Below are positions 33,182 through 44,190 of a DNA stretch of 64,000 bases, piece after piece (position 1 is the first letter of the stretch; every line of letters starts with the position of its first letter). Source of the DNA: Periconia sp. R9002 (taxonomy: Eukaryota > Ascomycota > Dothideomycetes > Pleosporales > Periconiaceae); the NCBI GenBank assembly GCA_023627715.1, contig JAMAHW010000005.1, positions 558,001 through 622,000 of the forward strand, written 5' to 3'. Both the position numbers and the translations under genes were made by a program. The notes under the pieces were generated by a model. It did no database searches and had not been told where the DNA came from. It worked only from the letters and a program-made list of their open reading frames with translations.

Positions 33182-34562
33182 TAATGCACAAAATATCAAT
33201 GAAAGAAATCCAAAACAAGTTGGCGAGCAATCCAAGACTCTCTGCGATGGTACAAGAATACCATCCGTCTTTTACGTGATACATAGTGTGGTATTGCATC
33301 ATCAATACACAGCTGAGCCCAACAACGTTAACATTGAAAAAACAGAATGACTGATCTGGGGCACTGGCAGTTAGGCATGATGTTGGAGTCATGAGGAGGA
33401 TGTGCAGTACATGTCGGAACGCTAAAAGCGCGCCTTGGGAGCGGAAACGCCTTTGTTCGAGATCCAGATGGTCGGGAACTTATCCGCGACCAGTGACTGA
33501 AAACGGCACCTGGGTCAGCTGAAGACGGTGAGAGTGACAACAACAGACATGCAGGGACTACAATACTCGATCGGCGCACCATTCGGAGTTTAATGTATTG
33601 GATTACAAACAAAAGCTAGTAAGACAGCGGCTGACGAAAACTGATGGACTGAAGACATCATCATTCTGTACACCGCGAGTCCATGTGAGCAGGATGAGAG
33701 AATAATAAGATGGTTGCAAAGAATGGTTATCAAGTTATTCCAAGATTGCTGCAGCTTTGATTTCTGGGGATGACCACGGCTAACGCAGGCACGGAATGCA
33801 TGCCAAAACAATGCGACCCTGTCCGTCGGAGACCAACGCCGTGTCGACGGGATAGAAGGAGGTGTTTGATGTGTTTATTCCGTCATGTAAACCAACCGCG
33901 ACATCGGGGGCATGACAAGGCGCGATTGGCCAATTTGAGAACCTTTGGTAGATGCTGAATAATGCGCATTATAGGTAGGGCCGAGTGGGTACGCCCTTTC
34001 TGCCTGGCTAGTAATTTGCCAATTTACATGGTTGATACATATGTATACGAAAGATGCAGTCACACTGGCCTCACAATGCAGGCCGTTCTCAGGATGCAGA
34101 TGCCTTTGGAGGACTAGCAGGGGAGAAAATTTGCGCAGTCGATGAGTTGACGGACCCGTCGACCGTGTAGACCTACTATACACTGATGATTTGAGCCTCA
34201 ACCTACATTAGCGAAAAGGCATGTCACTTGGCCTCTGGATGGGGGATGGTTGGCTGTAGCGAAGGGCGCAAATGCCCCAGGGAACGTGCTTTGCGAGGGA
34301 GTGGAGACGGCGGTTAGCGCGAACGCCATTCAGTCCATTTGCAGTCCATTTGGGCCCTGGCCATGCACTTGCTGTCAGTGAATGCGAAGCGCAAACGCGG
34401 GGATGACTCAAGCCTCAATCTATAATAACCCCCAGCTGCCATGCTACCTCCAACATCACTTCAGATTCCTCTCTGCTACTTACCTTCCCGCATGTCGACT
34501 CGCTTGTCGCTTGCCCCCACCACCTTGTCTTGTCCGGCCTCTTCAGTCTTTGTCCTTTCAAG
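33182..34562. other. Intergenic region
   Basis: I see no repeat, RNA gene or supportable coding frame; the small frames on both strands show no family features. Confidence 0.55.
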
Positions 34563-36237
34563 ATGCCTGTACCCTCGCGGGCTGGCTCCGTCCAGTCAAT
34601 TACCAACCACGTTCACTATCGTGTGCTCCAAATGGCCAACTTGGGCCAGCCACTCATTGAGATCGATCTCGACGATACTTCGCCCAACACCCCTCGCAGC
34701 AGCTACGTGATAAGCTATGCCACCATGGACACCATTGAAGGCACCGTAAACATCACTGCTCAACACGACACCAGATTCGAGGACATCGAGATATCATTCA
34801 ATGGTGAATGTGCGCCGGCCCGTTTTGAATTCTGGATATATCAACTAACAAAAGAGAACAGGTTTAGCACAAGTTTTTGTAGAGCGCTTTACCACCAGTC
34901 CTAGCATGTCTGGTCGAACAGAGTCAACACATCGATTCCTGTCTCTCAAGCAGCCCATCGATGATGCTGACCTTCCCACTCCTCGCATCTTAGTAGCGGG
35001 GAAGAAATATACTTTTCCCTTCATCTTCACTGTACCACAACACTTGCTTCCACGAGCGTGCACTCACAAAGTTGCGTCTGACCATGTCCGCGCTTGCCAT
35101 CTCCAGCTCCCTCCCAGTCTCGGTGACCCTGAACTCGCAGGTTTCGGGGGGACTTTGCTTGACGACATGAGCCCCGAAATGACCAAGATCGTTTACGCTA
35201 TCAAAGTTAGAATAATGCATCTTCACGAAGCAGACGGCAAAATCTCCGTGCTAGGCGAAAAGACGAGGAAAGTGCGCGTCAAGCCCATCTTCGAAGAGCA
35301 ACCCCCGCTCAACATCCAAGGAATTCCCGAGTACAGAGAACGGCACGAGAAGACCATCAAGAAGTCACTTTTCAAGGGGAAATCGGGAACGCTGACGGCT
35401 CAATCCGTACAACCAAAACCACTCGTAATCCCGGGCGCTCGAACAGTCAACTATGCGCTTCCATCCACCAGAGCAACAGTACTCTTACGCTTCGATCCCG
35501 CTGATCCGACATGCCTTCCGCCCCGCCTCAGTCAATTAAAGACACATATCAAAGTGTCGACCTTTTACTCAGCTCAACCGCGACAGAGCATCCCCAGCCG
35601 CTCCCAGATGACCTTTGACACCTCGCAGGGCGTCTTCACCGAAAACCTCTCCATCAGCAACATGTGTGTCGCCTCGGCCCAATGGACAAAGCACACGGCG
35701 TCCGAAAGCCCTCTCGCCGAAGACTGCACCGACTCGCAACGTCGCGACTCGGGTACCTCCGACTCGACCATCCCGTCGCCCGGCAGCCCTTCTTCCTCAT
35801 CCAACACCATCCTCACACCCTCCAAAAACTACCAAAACGGCGACTTCTGGACCGCCTCCGTCATCGTCCCCATCTCGATGCCAGGCAACAAAAACTTCAT
35901 CCCAACCTTCCACTCGTGCCTGGTCTCGCGCATGTACACGCTCATCATGACGCTCTCGGTGCATGCGCCGGGGGTCAGCGACCCGACGCTGGCGATGCGC
36001 GTCCCACTGCAGGTCTGCGCGCAGGGCAGCGAGAGCGGTAACGAAAACGCGCGGGCTCGCAGCGCCGAAGTAGGTGCCCTCGAGGAAGCCCGCCGCGTCT
36101 TCTCCCCGAGAAGCGTCGTCGCGCCGCGCCCTTCGCCGCCCAGCGCTGCTGCAGCAGATGCGCCGCCAGAGTACGCCCCCGTTGCGCCGCGAGCGGGCAG
36201 GCACAATGCGAGAGTCACGGTCGTGGGTGGGCCTTAG
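34563..36237 (+). CDS. Arrestin-like (Bul/ART-type) protein
   Basis: Two exons: 34563-34803 and 34862-36237 (58-nt intron); 538 residues. The N-terminal beta-rich part (LIEIDLDD; IEGTVNITAQHDTRFEDIEISFNG) and the following segments (KKYTFPFIFTVPQHLLPRAC; AIKVRIMH; RTVNYALPSTRATVLLRF) match fungal arrestin-like proteins that link ubiquitin ligases to plasma-membrane transporters. There is a Ser/Pro-rich insertion around residues 385-420. The C-terminal tail carries PPEYAP, resembling the PPxY motif that binds Rsp5-type WW domains. Which transporter it regulates is unknown. Confidence 0.75.
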
Positions 36238-36824
36238 AACGGTCGCGACGCAGCGAATGCGGGAACCAAGGAACTGCGGTGTGAAGTGTCGCCCCAGATT
36301 GCGGTTCAGAAATGTCACCAGGGTGGCGTCAGTTTACCCCTCACGCTCGACTTAGAAAGAAGCTCGCGCTCCTCCGATCCAGCGATTGCAGCGTTTGTGT
36401 CGCACCTTCTATCGCGCTGATAACTGTCGCAGAGTTATTACGTCTGTTTCTTCTCTCCCTCGGCCGTGTTTTATTTACCCTAACTGTTTATTTCCCCAGC
36501 TCCCCGCGCGCGCACGAATTCCCCTGGGTGCAAATTGTAATATCCCGTCCGCATCTACATTTACCCACACCTCCTTATCTCCCACGCGAGCACCTTCCTA
36601 CTCGCGTATTACAACCTCATAATTCATCCTCCAAATCCCTTTTTCCCCCGGTAAAACATTCGACGGAATCCCTTTTCCAGCTTCTTTTCATCTTTTTTCT
36701 TTAACAAGCGGATACTCAACGTAACGTTAATTCCTTTTTTTCTCTCTCCGTCCAGAAAAAAAATTGTTCGTTTTTCTTTTGAATTTGGAAACAGATACCC
36801 TTTATCAGCTTTCTACATTATTTT

Positions 36825-36874
36825 CCTTCTTCTTCTTCTTCTTCTTCTTCTTCTTCTTCTTCTTCTTCTTCTTC
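36825..36874. repeat. (CTT)n microsatellite
   Basis: About sixteen uninterrupted CTT units in non-coding DNA. Confidence 0.95.
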
Positions 36875-37414
36875 TTTCTTTTTCCTCGGCATACATACAT
36901 ATCATATGTATGTACATATATCTGCGAAGAACGGACGAGGTGGGGAAAGGGAGGTATATCAAAATTGTTCTTTCTTCGGAGTTTGAGGTCGATGCGTATG
37001 GGTGGGTGATTTAAATTGCTTTGAAATGGATGAATGGACGGGCCTCCTTTTTGTTCATTATATCCCTTTCTTTTTCTTTGGTTTTTTTGGGTTGGTGGAG
37101 TTCAGAGTGAATGGCTAGATACATTGATACATACATAGGTACTTATGTAGGAAAATCAGGATCCTTATTCATGAATACATACACACATACACACACGTAA
37201 CATTTTTAAATGATTCCGGGGAAAAAGAAAGATCGTGGACACGTAAACCATCCATCCCACTGACATAAATAAATCCACAATTTACCACCCTTTCCCTCTT
37301 CCTCTCCCTTTTTCTTCCTTATCGCACAGCACCGTCTCCTACCCTACATAACTGAGCTACATACATAGACAGGGAGGCGATGATACGATGCGATCTGGAC
37401 GATACGCGCATGTA

Positions 37415-37440
37415 ACGACAACGACAACGACAACGACAAC
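37415..37440. repeat. (ACGACA)n microsatellite
   Basis: Just over four units of the hexanucleotide in tandem. Confidence 0.9.
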
Positions 37441-38023
37441 AGTTGACAGGTTTAACCTTGGAAGCATTGAAGGTGAGGGGGCGGTGTCTGGGTTCGGGGA
37501 CGGGGAGGGTTTGTGGTTGTGTTTTTGGTATATATATAGGGATGGATGGAGGGTGTGGTGAGAGTGGTGTTTGTGGAGTAGTATGGGTGGAGGGTTCTTG
37601 TGGGTGGGTTGGTGGGTGTGTTGGTGGTGATGTGTGCGTGTGTGCGTGCGATTCTTTTTTTTTGGTTTTTTGGTTGGTGGGGGGGTGTGGAGGGGTGTGG
37701 AGGGGTGTGGAGGGATGGTGGTGGTGGGAGGACTTGCATAATGTTGTGAGGTATGAGGTCGGTACATAGTGGAGAGGAGGTTGGTGCTGTGAGGGTGGTT
37801 AGGCATATAGGTACCTAGGTATGTAGTATGTACCTAGGTAATTACATTACAAGGTTTGGCTGGAATCGAAACAGCGTGTTAACCGCACTTTCTACTTTTA
37901 AGTACTGTTAAATAGCCTCTTAAAGTAGCTTTTAAATGCTGTTAAACAATGTGTTAGAGTAAAGATACCTAGCTTTCAACGCCCTGTTCTAGGCTCAGCC
38001 CACCCCCTTAATGTAGTTACTTA

Positions 38024-38300
38024 AAGGGGGGTGGTGCATTCGAACGCCTCATATCGGGAGGTTAGTGTGCTCACTAATAATTAACTAACTATATAAAACG
38101 GAGGAGAATGAATTTGAACTTTGAATTGATCCTCACAGAGTATTTCTACTCTGGGTATCGACACAGGTAGGGGGGAACACTTGGTAACGTCCTCGGCCAG
38201 GACGGGCAAAACGGAGGAGAAAGATATGACTTCCAATTTGTATAGAAATACAGTTAAACTGAGCCTCCCGGTATGCGGCGTCCCGATGCACCACCCCCTG
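38024..38300. mobile_element. Non-autonomous inverted-repeat element, about 277 bp
   Basis: The left end 'ggggtggtgcat' and following sequence to 'cgggaggtta' is an imperfect inverted repeat (about 40 bp) of the right end 'atgcaccaccccctg'. Most mismatches are C/T or G/A transitions. TA flanks both ends (38022-38023 and 38301-38302), as for Tc1/mariner-type insertions. The interior is non-coding; part of it (38121-38209) is also found at 20314-20411. Confidence 0.75.
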
Positions 38301-38672
38301 TACCTACCTAGCTATTTGGTTGCCTCTTCGTTGACTATTTCACAGGTACTATCTCCTCGCTTTATCCACCATCTGCTGTGTTTGCCTTCGTCGCTGTTAT
38401 TAACTTGCTGAGAGGGGTTTTCTTTTCGAGGAAGGAAGGAACCGGGGCCAATACCAGCTTGAGGCAAGGTCCTGGTTTCATTGGATGTTTTCTGCCTATT
38501 GCAGATGCATGCGTGCCCTGTGGCTGCGCAAGGCTGAGAGGGGAGCTTCTCGCCAACTTAGCTTCTCACCCCTCCTCATTATTGTCGTCTGCTTTCTACA
38601 TCCTTCATCTCAAGTGTTTCTTTGAATAGCTCTCGTGCAGTTGTTCCTTGACGATGAACACAAGAATTCGTC

Positions 38673-41600
38673 ATGTCTGACGCAGGAAGTGCCTTGGCCG
38701 TGGTGTCACTAGCGCTGCAGCTGCTGCAAGGCCTCAACAAGTACTACACCGAATTCCGTTCCTTCCACGAGGACATCGACGCCATTATCGTTCGGGTCGA
38801 GCGTGTTGAATCCATCCTCCATGTTCTCGAGAGACCTATCGAAAAGCTCTGGCGAGATGACGATGAATTATCCGAGGAAGTGAAGAGGTGCATGACAGTA
38901 TGCGGAAAAGCGGTCACACAACTCAAGCTGTATCAACGAAAATGCAGTGAAATCGATCACCGCCCTGAAAAGCTCCGCAAGAAGCTTGTGCTGGTCAAAC
39001 AGCGAGCGCTATATCCTTTCCGCAAGGAGACGCTTCGAGACATGCACACGCAATTAGGCTGGATGCTGGAGAATCTGCAAACAATTCTACAGGCCCTAGA
39101 GTTGTAAGCCTTTCTTACATATCACTTTAACTTTTATTGATATGGAAAAACAAGGGATACCTCCATCAGACAGAACGATGAAATCATCAAACAAACCACT
39201 GCGACACAGAATAGCGTGGCACTCGTGCGGCGCGGCCAAACATACCAAACCGAGCTCTTAGAAGTGGTTGATCAACGTACCGAAAAGCATCTAACGATGG
39301 CTTCACGTCATTTAATACGTACGGAAGAGCAAACTGAAAGACAAATGACACAATTCTTGAGCATGGAAAAAAAGATTGACAAACTTGTCTCAGATGTAGG
39401 ACAGGTCCTTCATATGTCGCAGTCATCCGTGCCCCATTCTAGAGAACTCCGACAGCAGTGCGATCAGTATGTGAGCATCGTAAAGGCCAATCCCAATCAT
39501 AAAGAACGATTTGCGGTTACTGAAGCGAAAGCCCGACCAGTCGTGCCAGCATTCAAGTGCATTTGCACCAAATCTTCCAACAGACGCCAGAAAGAGCTAT
39601 CAACGCGTTGGCTGGACGTATTCTTCAAAGAGGAATATAAACATTCGCCACAATGTCCTCTCTCAATGTCATCCCAGCGTGTGAGAGCGGCTGGTATACG
39701 ACTCCGTTTATGCCGGGGCGCACTCGGGTACCTCGTTGAAATGAATTTTGCATGGTCAAACTCCTCAATCGCATCTTCTCTCACAACTCGAAACATTGTA
39801 TCCTATCGCCACCCTACTATACCTCTCACAGGTCTTCTATACGCGTATCTGCAAAATATTCTATTTGCTTCTGTTAACTTTGATACTTATGCAGATGATA
39901 TATTGGATAGTTTAGCGATCTTTCGTCGGGCGCTACTAGCACTTTTTGAAACAGGTAGAGCAAGCGTTAACGATGTAACTCCTGGTGGACGGAATATACT
40001 TCATGTAAGTACACAAGTGGGCCTTTTACTTCTTGCTAGTGTTTTGAAAGGCGAATTTTTATTTGAGCTCAAAAAATTTCATCTACTGTCATTATTCAAG
40101 GCACATACTGACAAGAGCTAGCAATATCTAGGGCAGTCAGGATTCATATTCGCACGACGAGATCGCCCTCCACAATATCTCTCTCATGTACTCGATACGG
40201 TATCATTTTTCCGATACCTGGGGTTTGATATGAATCAATCATTTTCTTTGTAGGTCTGCCGATGTTTATAAGCGCATTATTGCTAATCAATTCAGTAAAA
40301 CTCCTTTGGACTATTTTCTTTACAAGATTTCCAGGAACAGCAGTCTATTCCTTACGAAAATAAAGACAGTTCCATGGAAAGCCACCTTCAGAGATATGAG
40401 ATTTTCCACCAGTTTTCTGGAACACCAACTTCCTGACTTCTGGAGCAAGATTATAGAGCGGGAAGAATATACTAAAATTTACTCAATTCTTAGTTTGAGT
40501 GGGGATTTCGACTCAGGTAGAATAACCCCTCCCAATTCCTGCAAATATTTTCTTACGAGTCTAGATTGTCTGGATGATATTCTGGTTCAAGCTTTTCTCG
40601 AAAGGTCGATGCAAAAGTTACAGGTCGCAATGGATCTCAGGAACGACGATCGAAATAAAAACCTCAACTCAAAAAGGGTAATATGGACAGCACTGGGTTG
40701 GCCAGAAGGTCTCAGATTGGTTCTTCAAGAAATCGATGACAGCGATTTCATTCGTTCCGTCTTCCACGCAGCAATATATTGCAAGAAAATGGACGTGATC
40801 GACGGCCTAATTCCGATAAGATCAGTAACATCTGACATCAATACATGGATCTGTGCTGTTAGCACAGGAAGCGTTGACATTATGAAAAGCATTGCCACGT
40901 CGCTTTATCAGCACTACAGAAATGAAAATTGCACAGCAGCCAAATCCCATTCCCTGACGGCGTCGGGAAATGAAGAGACCACCAAATTCGCTTTTAATGC
41001 ATTTGCGTTCCCTAAATCACCGAAACCCAGAAAGATCATTCCAGCCGAATTGTATGCCATTAGTATAGCTGAATTCGGGGGCTTTCACGCTTGCTTGTCT
41101 ATCAAAGCTGCCGAGGTGCTTTTTGAAGCCGGGTTTAGAAATCTCAACGCCACCCATTCGAACCTAGGCACTTCACTATGGAATCAATTGGCGCGTTTAG
41201 GATACAGGGAAAATATATTAAATCAACAAATGAAACTTCTGGATTGGATGGTACGGCACGGCGCCGACATGCACGCTATACACCCTGTTTACAGAACCAT
41301 GCCTCTCCACCTACTATCCGAGACGATCGCATTCTTCAACCGCTACGGTGTTCATGATTCTCGCTGCGGTATACCTATGCGGTTCCCTGAAGATTTCTAT
41401 TTTCCGAACAATGAAACACACAATTTCATCCATGGAAACCTAGATTCGGAGAGAACAGACGATTGTATCTGCAATTGTGGTTATAATGGTTGCACGGTGA
41501 TCAACTCGGCCCTAAAAGTGGTATGCCGTGGATTGGATGAACAAGAACCTGGGGCCCGGATTCGTGTTCTGAAAAGAGCCTTCTATCTGTTTGCAACTCT

Positions 41601-42126
41601 CATCTCCCCTTCTCGGCAGCAAGGCGAACAATTTGTAGGGTTGGTCTTACGTGCACTAAGCTTCAATGCTCTTCAATTGACGCATACCTGCCACAACCAT
41701 GGTTTACATCAAGACATGTGGGACAATGTTGTGACTGCATCACCTGATATGCCTCTCTCTAAAACAGAGATTGAAGAAGTCGAGTATGCGGAACAAGAAG
41801 ACATTACTCTTTTCGAATCCCTCGTCAAGGAGTTTGAGACAAGTTGGGCCAGCTTTGAAGGGAAACTTTTGAATTTTGTGGAAGAAGAGTGGAGTCCACG
41901 TATGCAACAGGTTCTCAAGGAAAGAGAAGTCAAAAACACAGAGGAGGGAATTCACGCCCTGGAGCAGATTGGCGTCGTGGTTCATGGTTGTGAGCCTGCA
42001 CCAGGTGAAGTGACAGTCACACGTTTTGAATATGGATCGAAGGAATGGTTCGAGCATAAAGTCGCCAAAGTTCTGAATGGAACGTATAACGAGGATATAA
42101 GTGATTATGGGTTTTGGATGAGGTGA
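38673..42126 (+). CDS. HeLo-like N-terminal domain protein with degenerate ankyrin region
   Basis: Exons: 38673-39103, 39155-40004, a short exon from 40123 whose 3' end I could not fix, and 40254-42126. The start (SALAVVSLALQLLQGLNKYY...IVRVERVESILHVL) is typical of the fungal N-terminal helical domain found in STAND/NLR and ankyrin proteins (HeLo-like). A coiled-coil segment follows (about 145-230). The middle and C-terminal parts contain ankyrin-like phrases (GGRNILH; ADVYKR...KTPLDYFL; LLDWMVRHGADMHAI; ALKVVCRGL), with Cys-rich CICNCGYNGC. No NTPase P-loop is visible. Such proteins are implicated in heterokaryon incompatibility and immunity-like responses; function here is inferred. For the 40123-40254 join, only a 31-nt intron keeps the best frame, so misreading or decay is possible. 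Confidence 0.75.
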
Positions 42127-42266
42127 CTATATCCTTTAAAACGTTGAACTCTAGAACTCGCGGCAAAAGACACGCTATTTGGCCATTTGAGAAAGATGGT
42201 TCCTACCATACCTGATGTTCAGATTTCGATTCATTGATTGAATTAATGTCCCTCGTTACCATCCCC

Positions 42267-43625
42267 TCAAAACACCGTCCCATCACTCTGAATAATAATC
42301 GGGCTCGACTTCGTCTCAGGCCTCTTCTTCGCCGCAATCTCGCGGCCAGACTTCCAAGTCCCCGCCTCAAGCAGCTGCGCCATAGTCAAAGGCACACCGC
42401 CCATCGCCTCCAAAACCATCCCGTGCAGCTTATCAATCAATACCAGCGTCATCGCGCGCCACTCCACGATCACATCGTCTTCGGCTTTGAACTGGGGAAG
42501 GTCGTGTCCCGACGCTTTCAGGCCTTTGTCGAGGGCGTCTTTTTTGAGTGATAGCACGCCCATATCGACGAATAGCCCGCCGTTGCGGTATTCCGGGAGA
42601 GCGGTGAGGGATCCGGCTTCGGTCCATTCAGCGCCAAGGATACGTTGGAAGGGGACCATGAGGGAGTATGCGAGCCATTGTGTGAGTTTGTGGAAAGGTT
42701 GGATACGCTCGGTTTCGTCTTTTCTGGGAGACGTTGCGGTCTTTTCCAGTGTGCTTAACGGCCAGGCGTCGCCGATGGACTGGCCGTTCACTGTCGTGCG
42801 GTCTTTGGGCCACACGGGGATCAGGAGCGTCTGCAGGATATCCCAGAAGGTCTTGACGCTCAGCTTAGAAGGGTCAGTTGACGTCTTTCGCAGGTAGTCA
42901 ACCACGTTGCCCGGTCGCCCATTTTCGCCGAAGACTTCTGGTTGCGATAGGAGTGATTTCCCCAACCCCCTGAGCAAGTCTGCTCGCGAGTCTAGACCGA
43001 GTATTGGATTCGATTCCGAGATTTGAAACCCCTTCGCCAACGCAGCCGTCGATAACTGTTCCAAACCCTTCCCGTCTACAACCGGAGCCTTTTCATCTTT
43101 CGCGCTCGCGAAGTCGAGGTTCTTGAACATGTAGAAACTGGCTACGGCGATGCCTTCGCTACGCTCGTACTTCTGCTTCGTTCCCGGCTCGACGTACCGC
43201 CAGTGATCCCCCGCGCCAGCATCCAACAGCACCGACACGAAGAAGAGGTCAATCAGACGACGCGTGATTTCGACGTCGTCGGCGCCACTTGCTTTCCATT
43301 GATCCAACACGTCAGCAATGCGGGGGACGTTGCCGACCTCGACGTGCTGCCATCGCCCATGCGGTGGGATGGTGTCGAATTTGTCGGGACCGTAGTCACG
43401 CTAATAAAACAATATAATCAATCTTCCGCAGAGATGGATACTTTTTTGCAAAGTGTTTTATATGCGCACCTTGATCACGTTCGTCACGAAAGATGCAACC
43501 TCCTTCAACCGCTCCTCATGCACGTCAAAGTGGCTGAGCTTGCCAGCTTCAGCGGCTTTCCCGACTAATTTCGCTCGCTCGCGGACGGCATCTAGAGAGA
43601 GCAGGTACTTCACTTTCTCGTCCAT
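42267..43625 (-). CDS. URC4: DUF1688 protein, uracil catabolism protein 4-like
   Basis: Two exons: 43625-43470 and 43400-42267; 429 residues. Conserved DUF1688 features include VRERAKLVGKAAEAGKLSHF at the N-terminus, GRWQHVEVG, WKASGADDVEITRRLIDLF, VSVLLDAGAGDHWRY and the C-terminal DDVIVEWRAMTLVLIDKL. Length is as expected for the family. In yeasts URC4 is required for growth on uracil as nitrogen source through the URC pathway; its biochemical step is not firmly known. A co-oriented transporter lies 565 bp upstream. Confidence 0.92.
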
Positions 43626-44190
43626 GTTTTCTATACGAAAAGTGAACAATGCAAGTTGAAAGAGGAAGGAAAGGGGAATTTATAAAGCAAGCTGGAAGCT
43701 GGGGGACTGAAGGAAGCTGGGGGGTCATTGGGCACTTAGGTGGGGGTGGGGACCCATCATACTAGGCCGCTTGTAGCCTCAAGATAGGTTCGGTGCTACG
43801 TTGGTCAATTGTGGAGCTTTCACGATAACACGTAGAATAGTGGCGCCGGGGAGATAGTGATGTTGTTTGTCGCGAGGTTTGGGATTATGTTATATGGTGA
43901 TGTTTGGATATTAATTGATTGATGTGATTTTGTGAGCTTCTTTGCATTTGAAGCTCTTTATCGTTTGCTTTGATCACCAGTCCACACCGCCATTTTTTCT
44001 TTTTTCGCAGCATCGGCGCATTTTCTTCGTAGAATAATAATTCGTGCCATTTCACGAACTTCGTATAAATTTATAGAGCATACCCCGGGTACTTGTTCAA
44101 CCGTAAAAACCGTACTACGTTGCGAAACGGAAATCGAGACTATCGCACAGGCATTAGAAAAGATGGTAAAAGATGCACCGTAGAATAAAC
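43626..44190. other. Intergenic region upstream of URC4-like gene
   Basis: AT-rich promoter-like DNA between two minus-strand genes; no frame or repeat of note. Confidence 0.6.

Larger units (their letters stand above)
36238..38672. other. Intergenic region rich in simple repeats, with one inverted-repeat element
   Basis: It contains a (CTT)n run (36825-36874), short hexanucleotide and GT/GGT-rich stretches (37415-37790), two 'tacctaggta' palindromes (37812-37840) and the element at 38024-38300. No supportable gene; the frames at 37357-37806 arise from the GT-rich simple sequence. Confidence 0.6.

Noticed and set aside
35615..36318. Several overlapping frames opposite or within the arrestin-like gene
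   Set aside because: They are GC-rich shadows of the 34563-36237 gene with Pro/Arg/Ser bias and no family features.
37357..37806. Thr/His/Pro-rich minus frame and Gly/Cys/Val-rich plus frame
   Set aside because: Both derive from a GT/GGT-rich simple-sequence stretch.
40005..40253. Reading the 40123 exon in the alternative frame (SYSHDEIALHNISL)
   Set aside because: Phase and a normal-length intron are possible this way, but the peptide fits the ankyrin context less well than the other frame; I leave the junction open rather than choose.
38673..42126. Calling this a full NLR (NACHT or NB-ARC) protein
   Set aside because: No Walker A (GxxxxGK[ST]) or Walker B motif is visible between the N-terminal domain and the ankyrin-like part.
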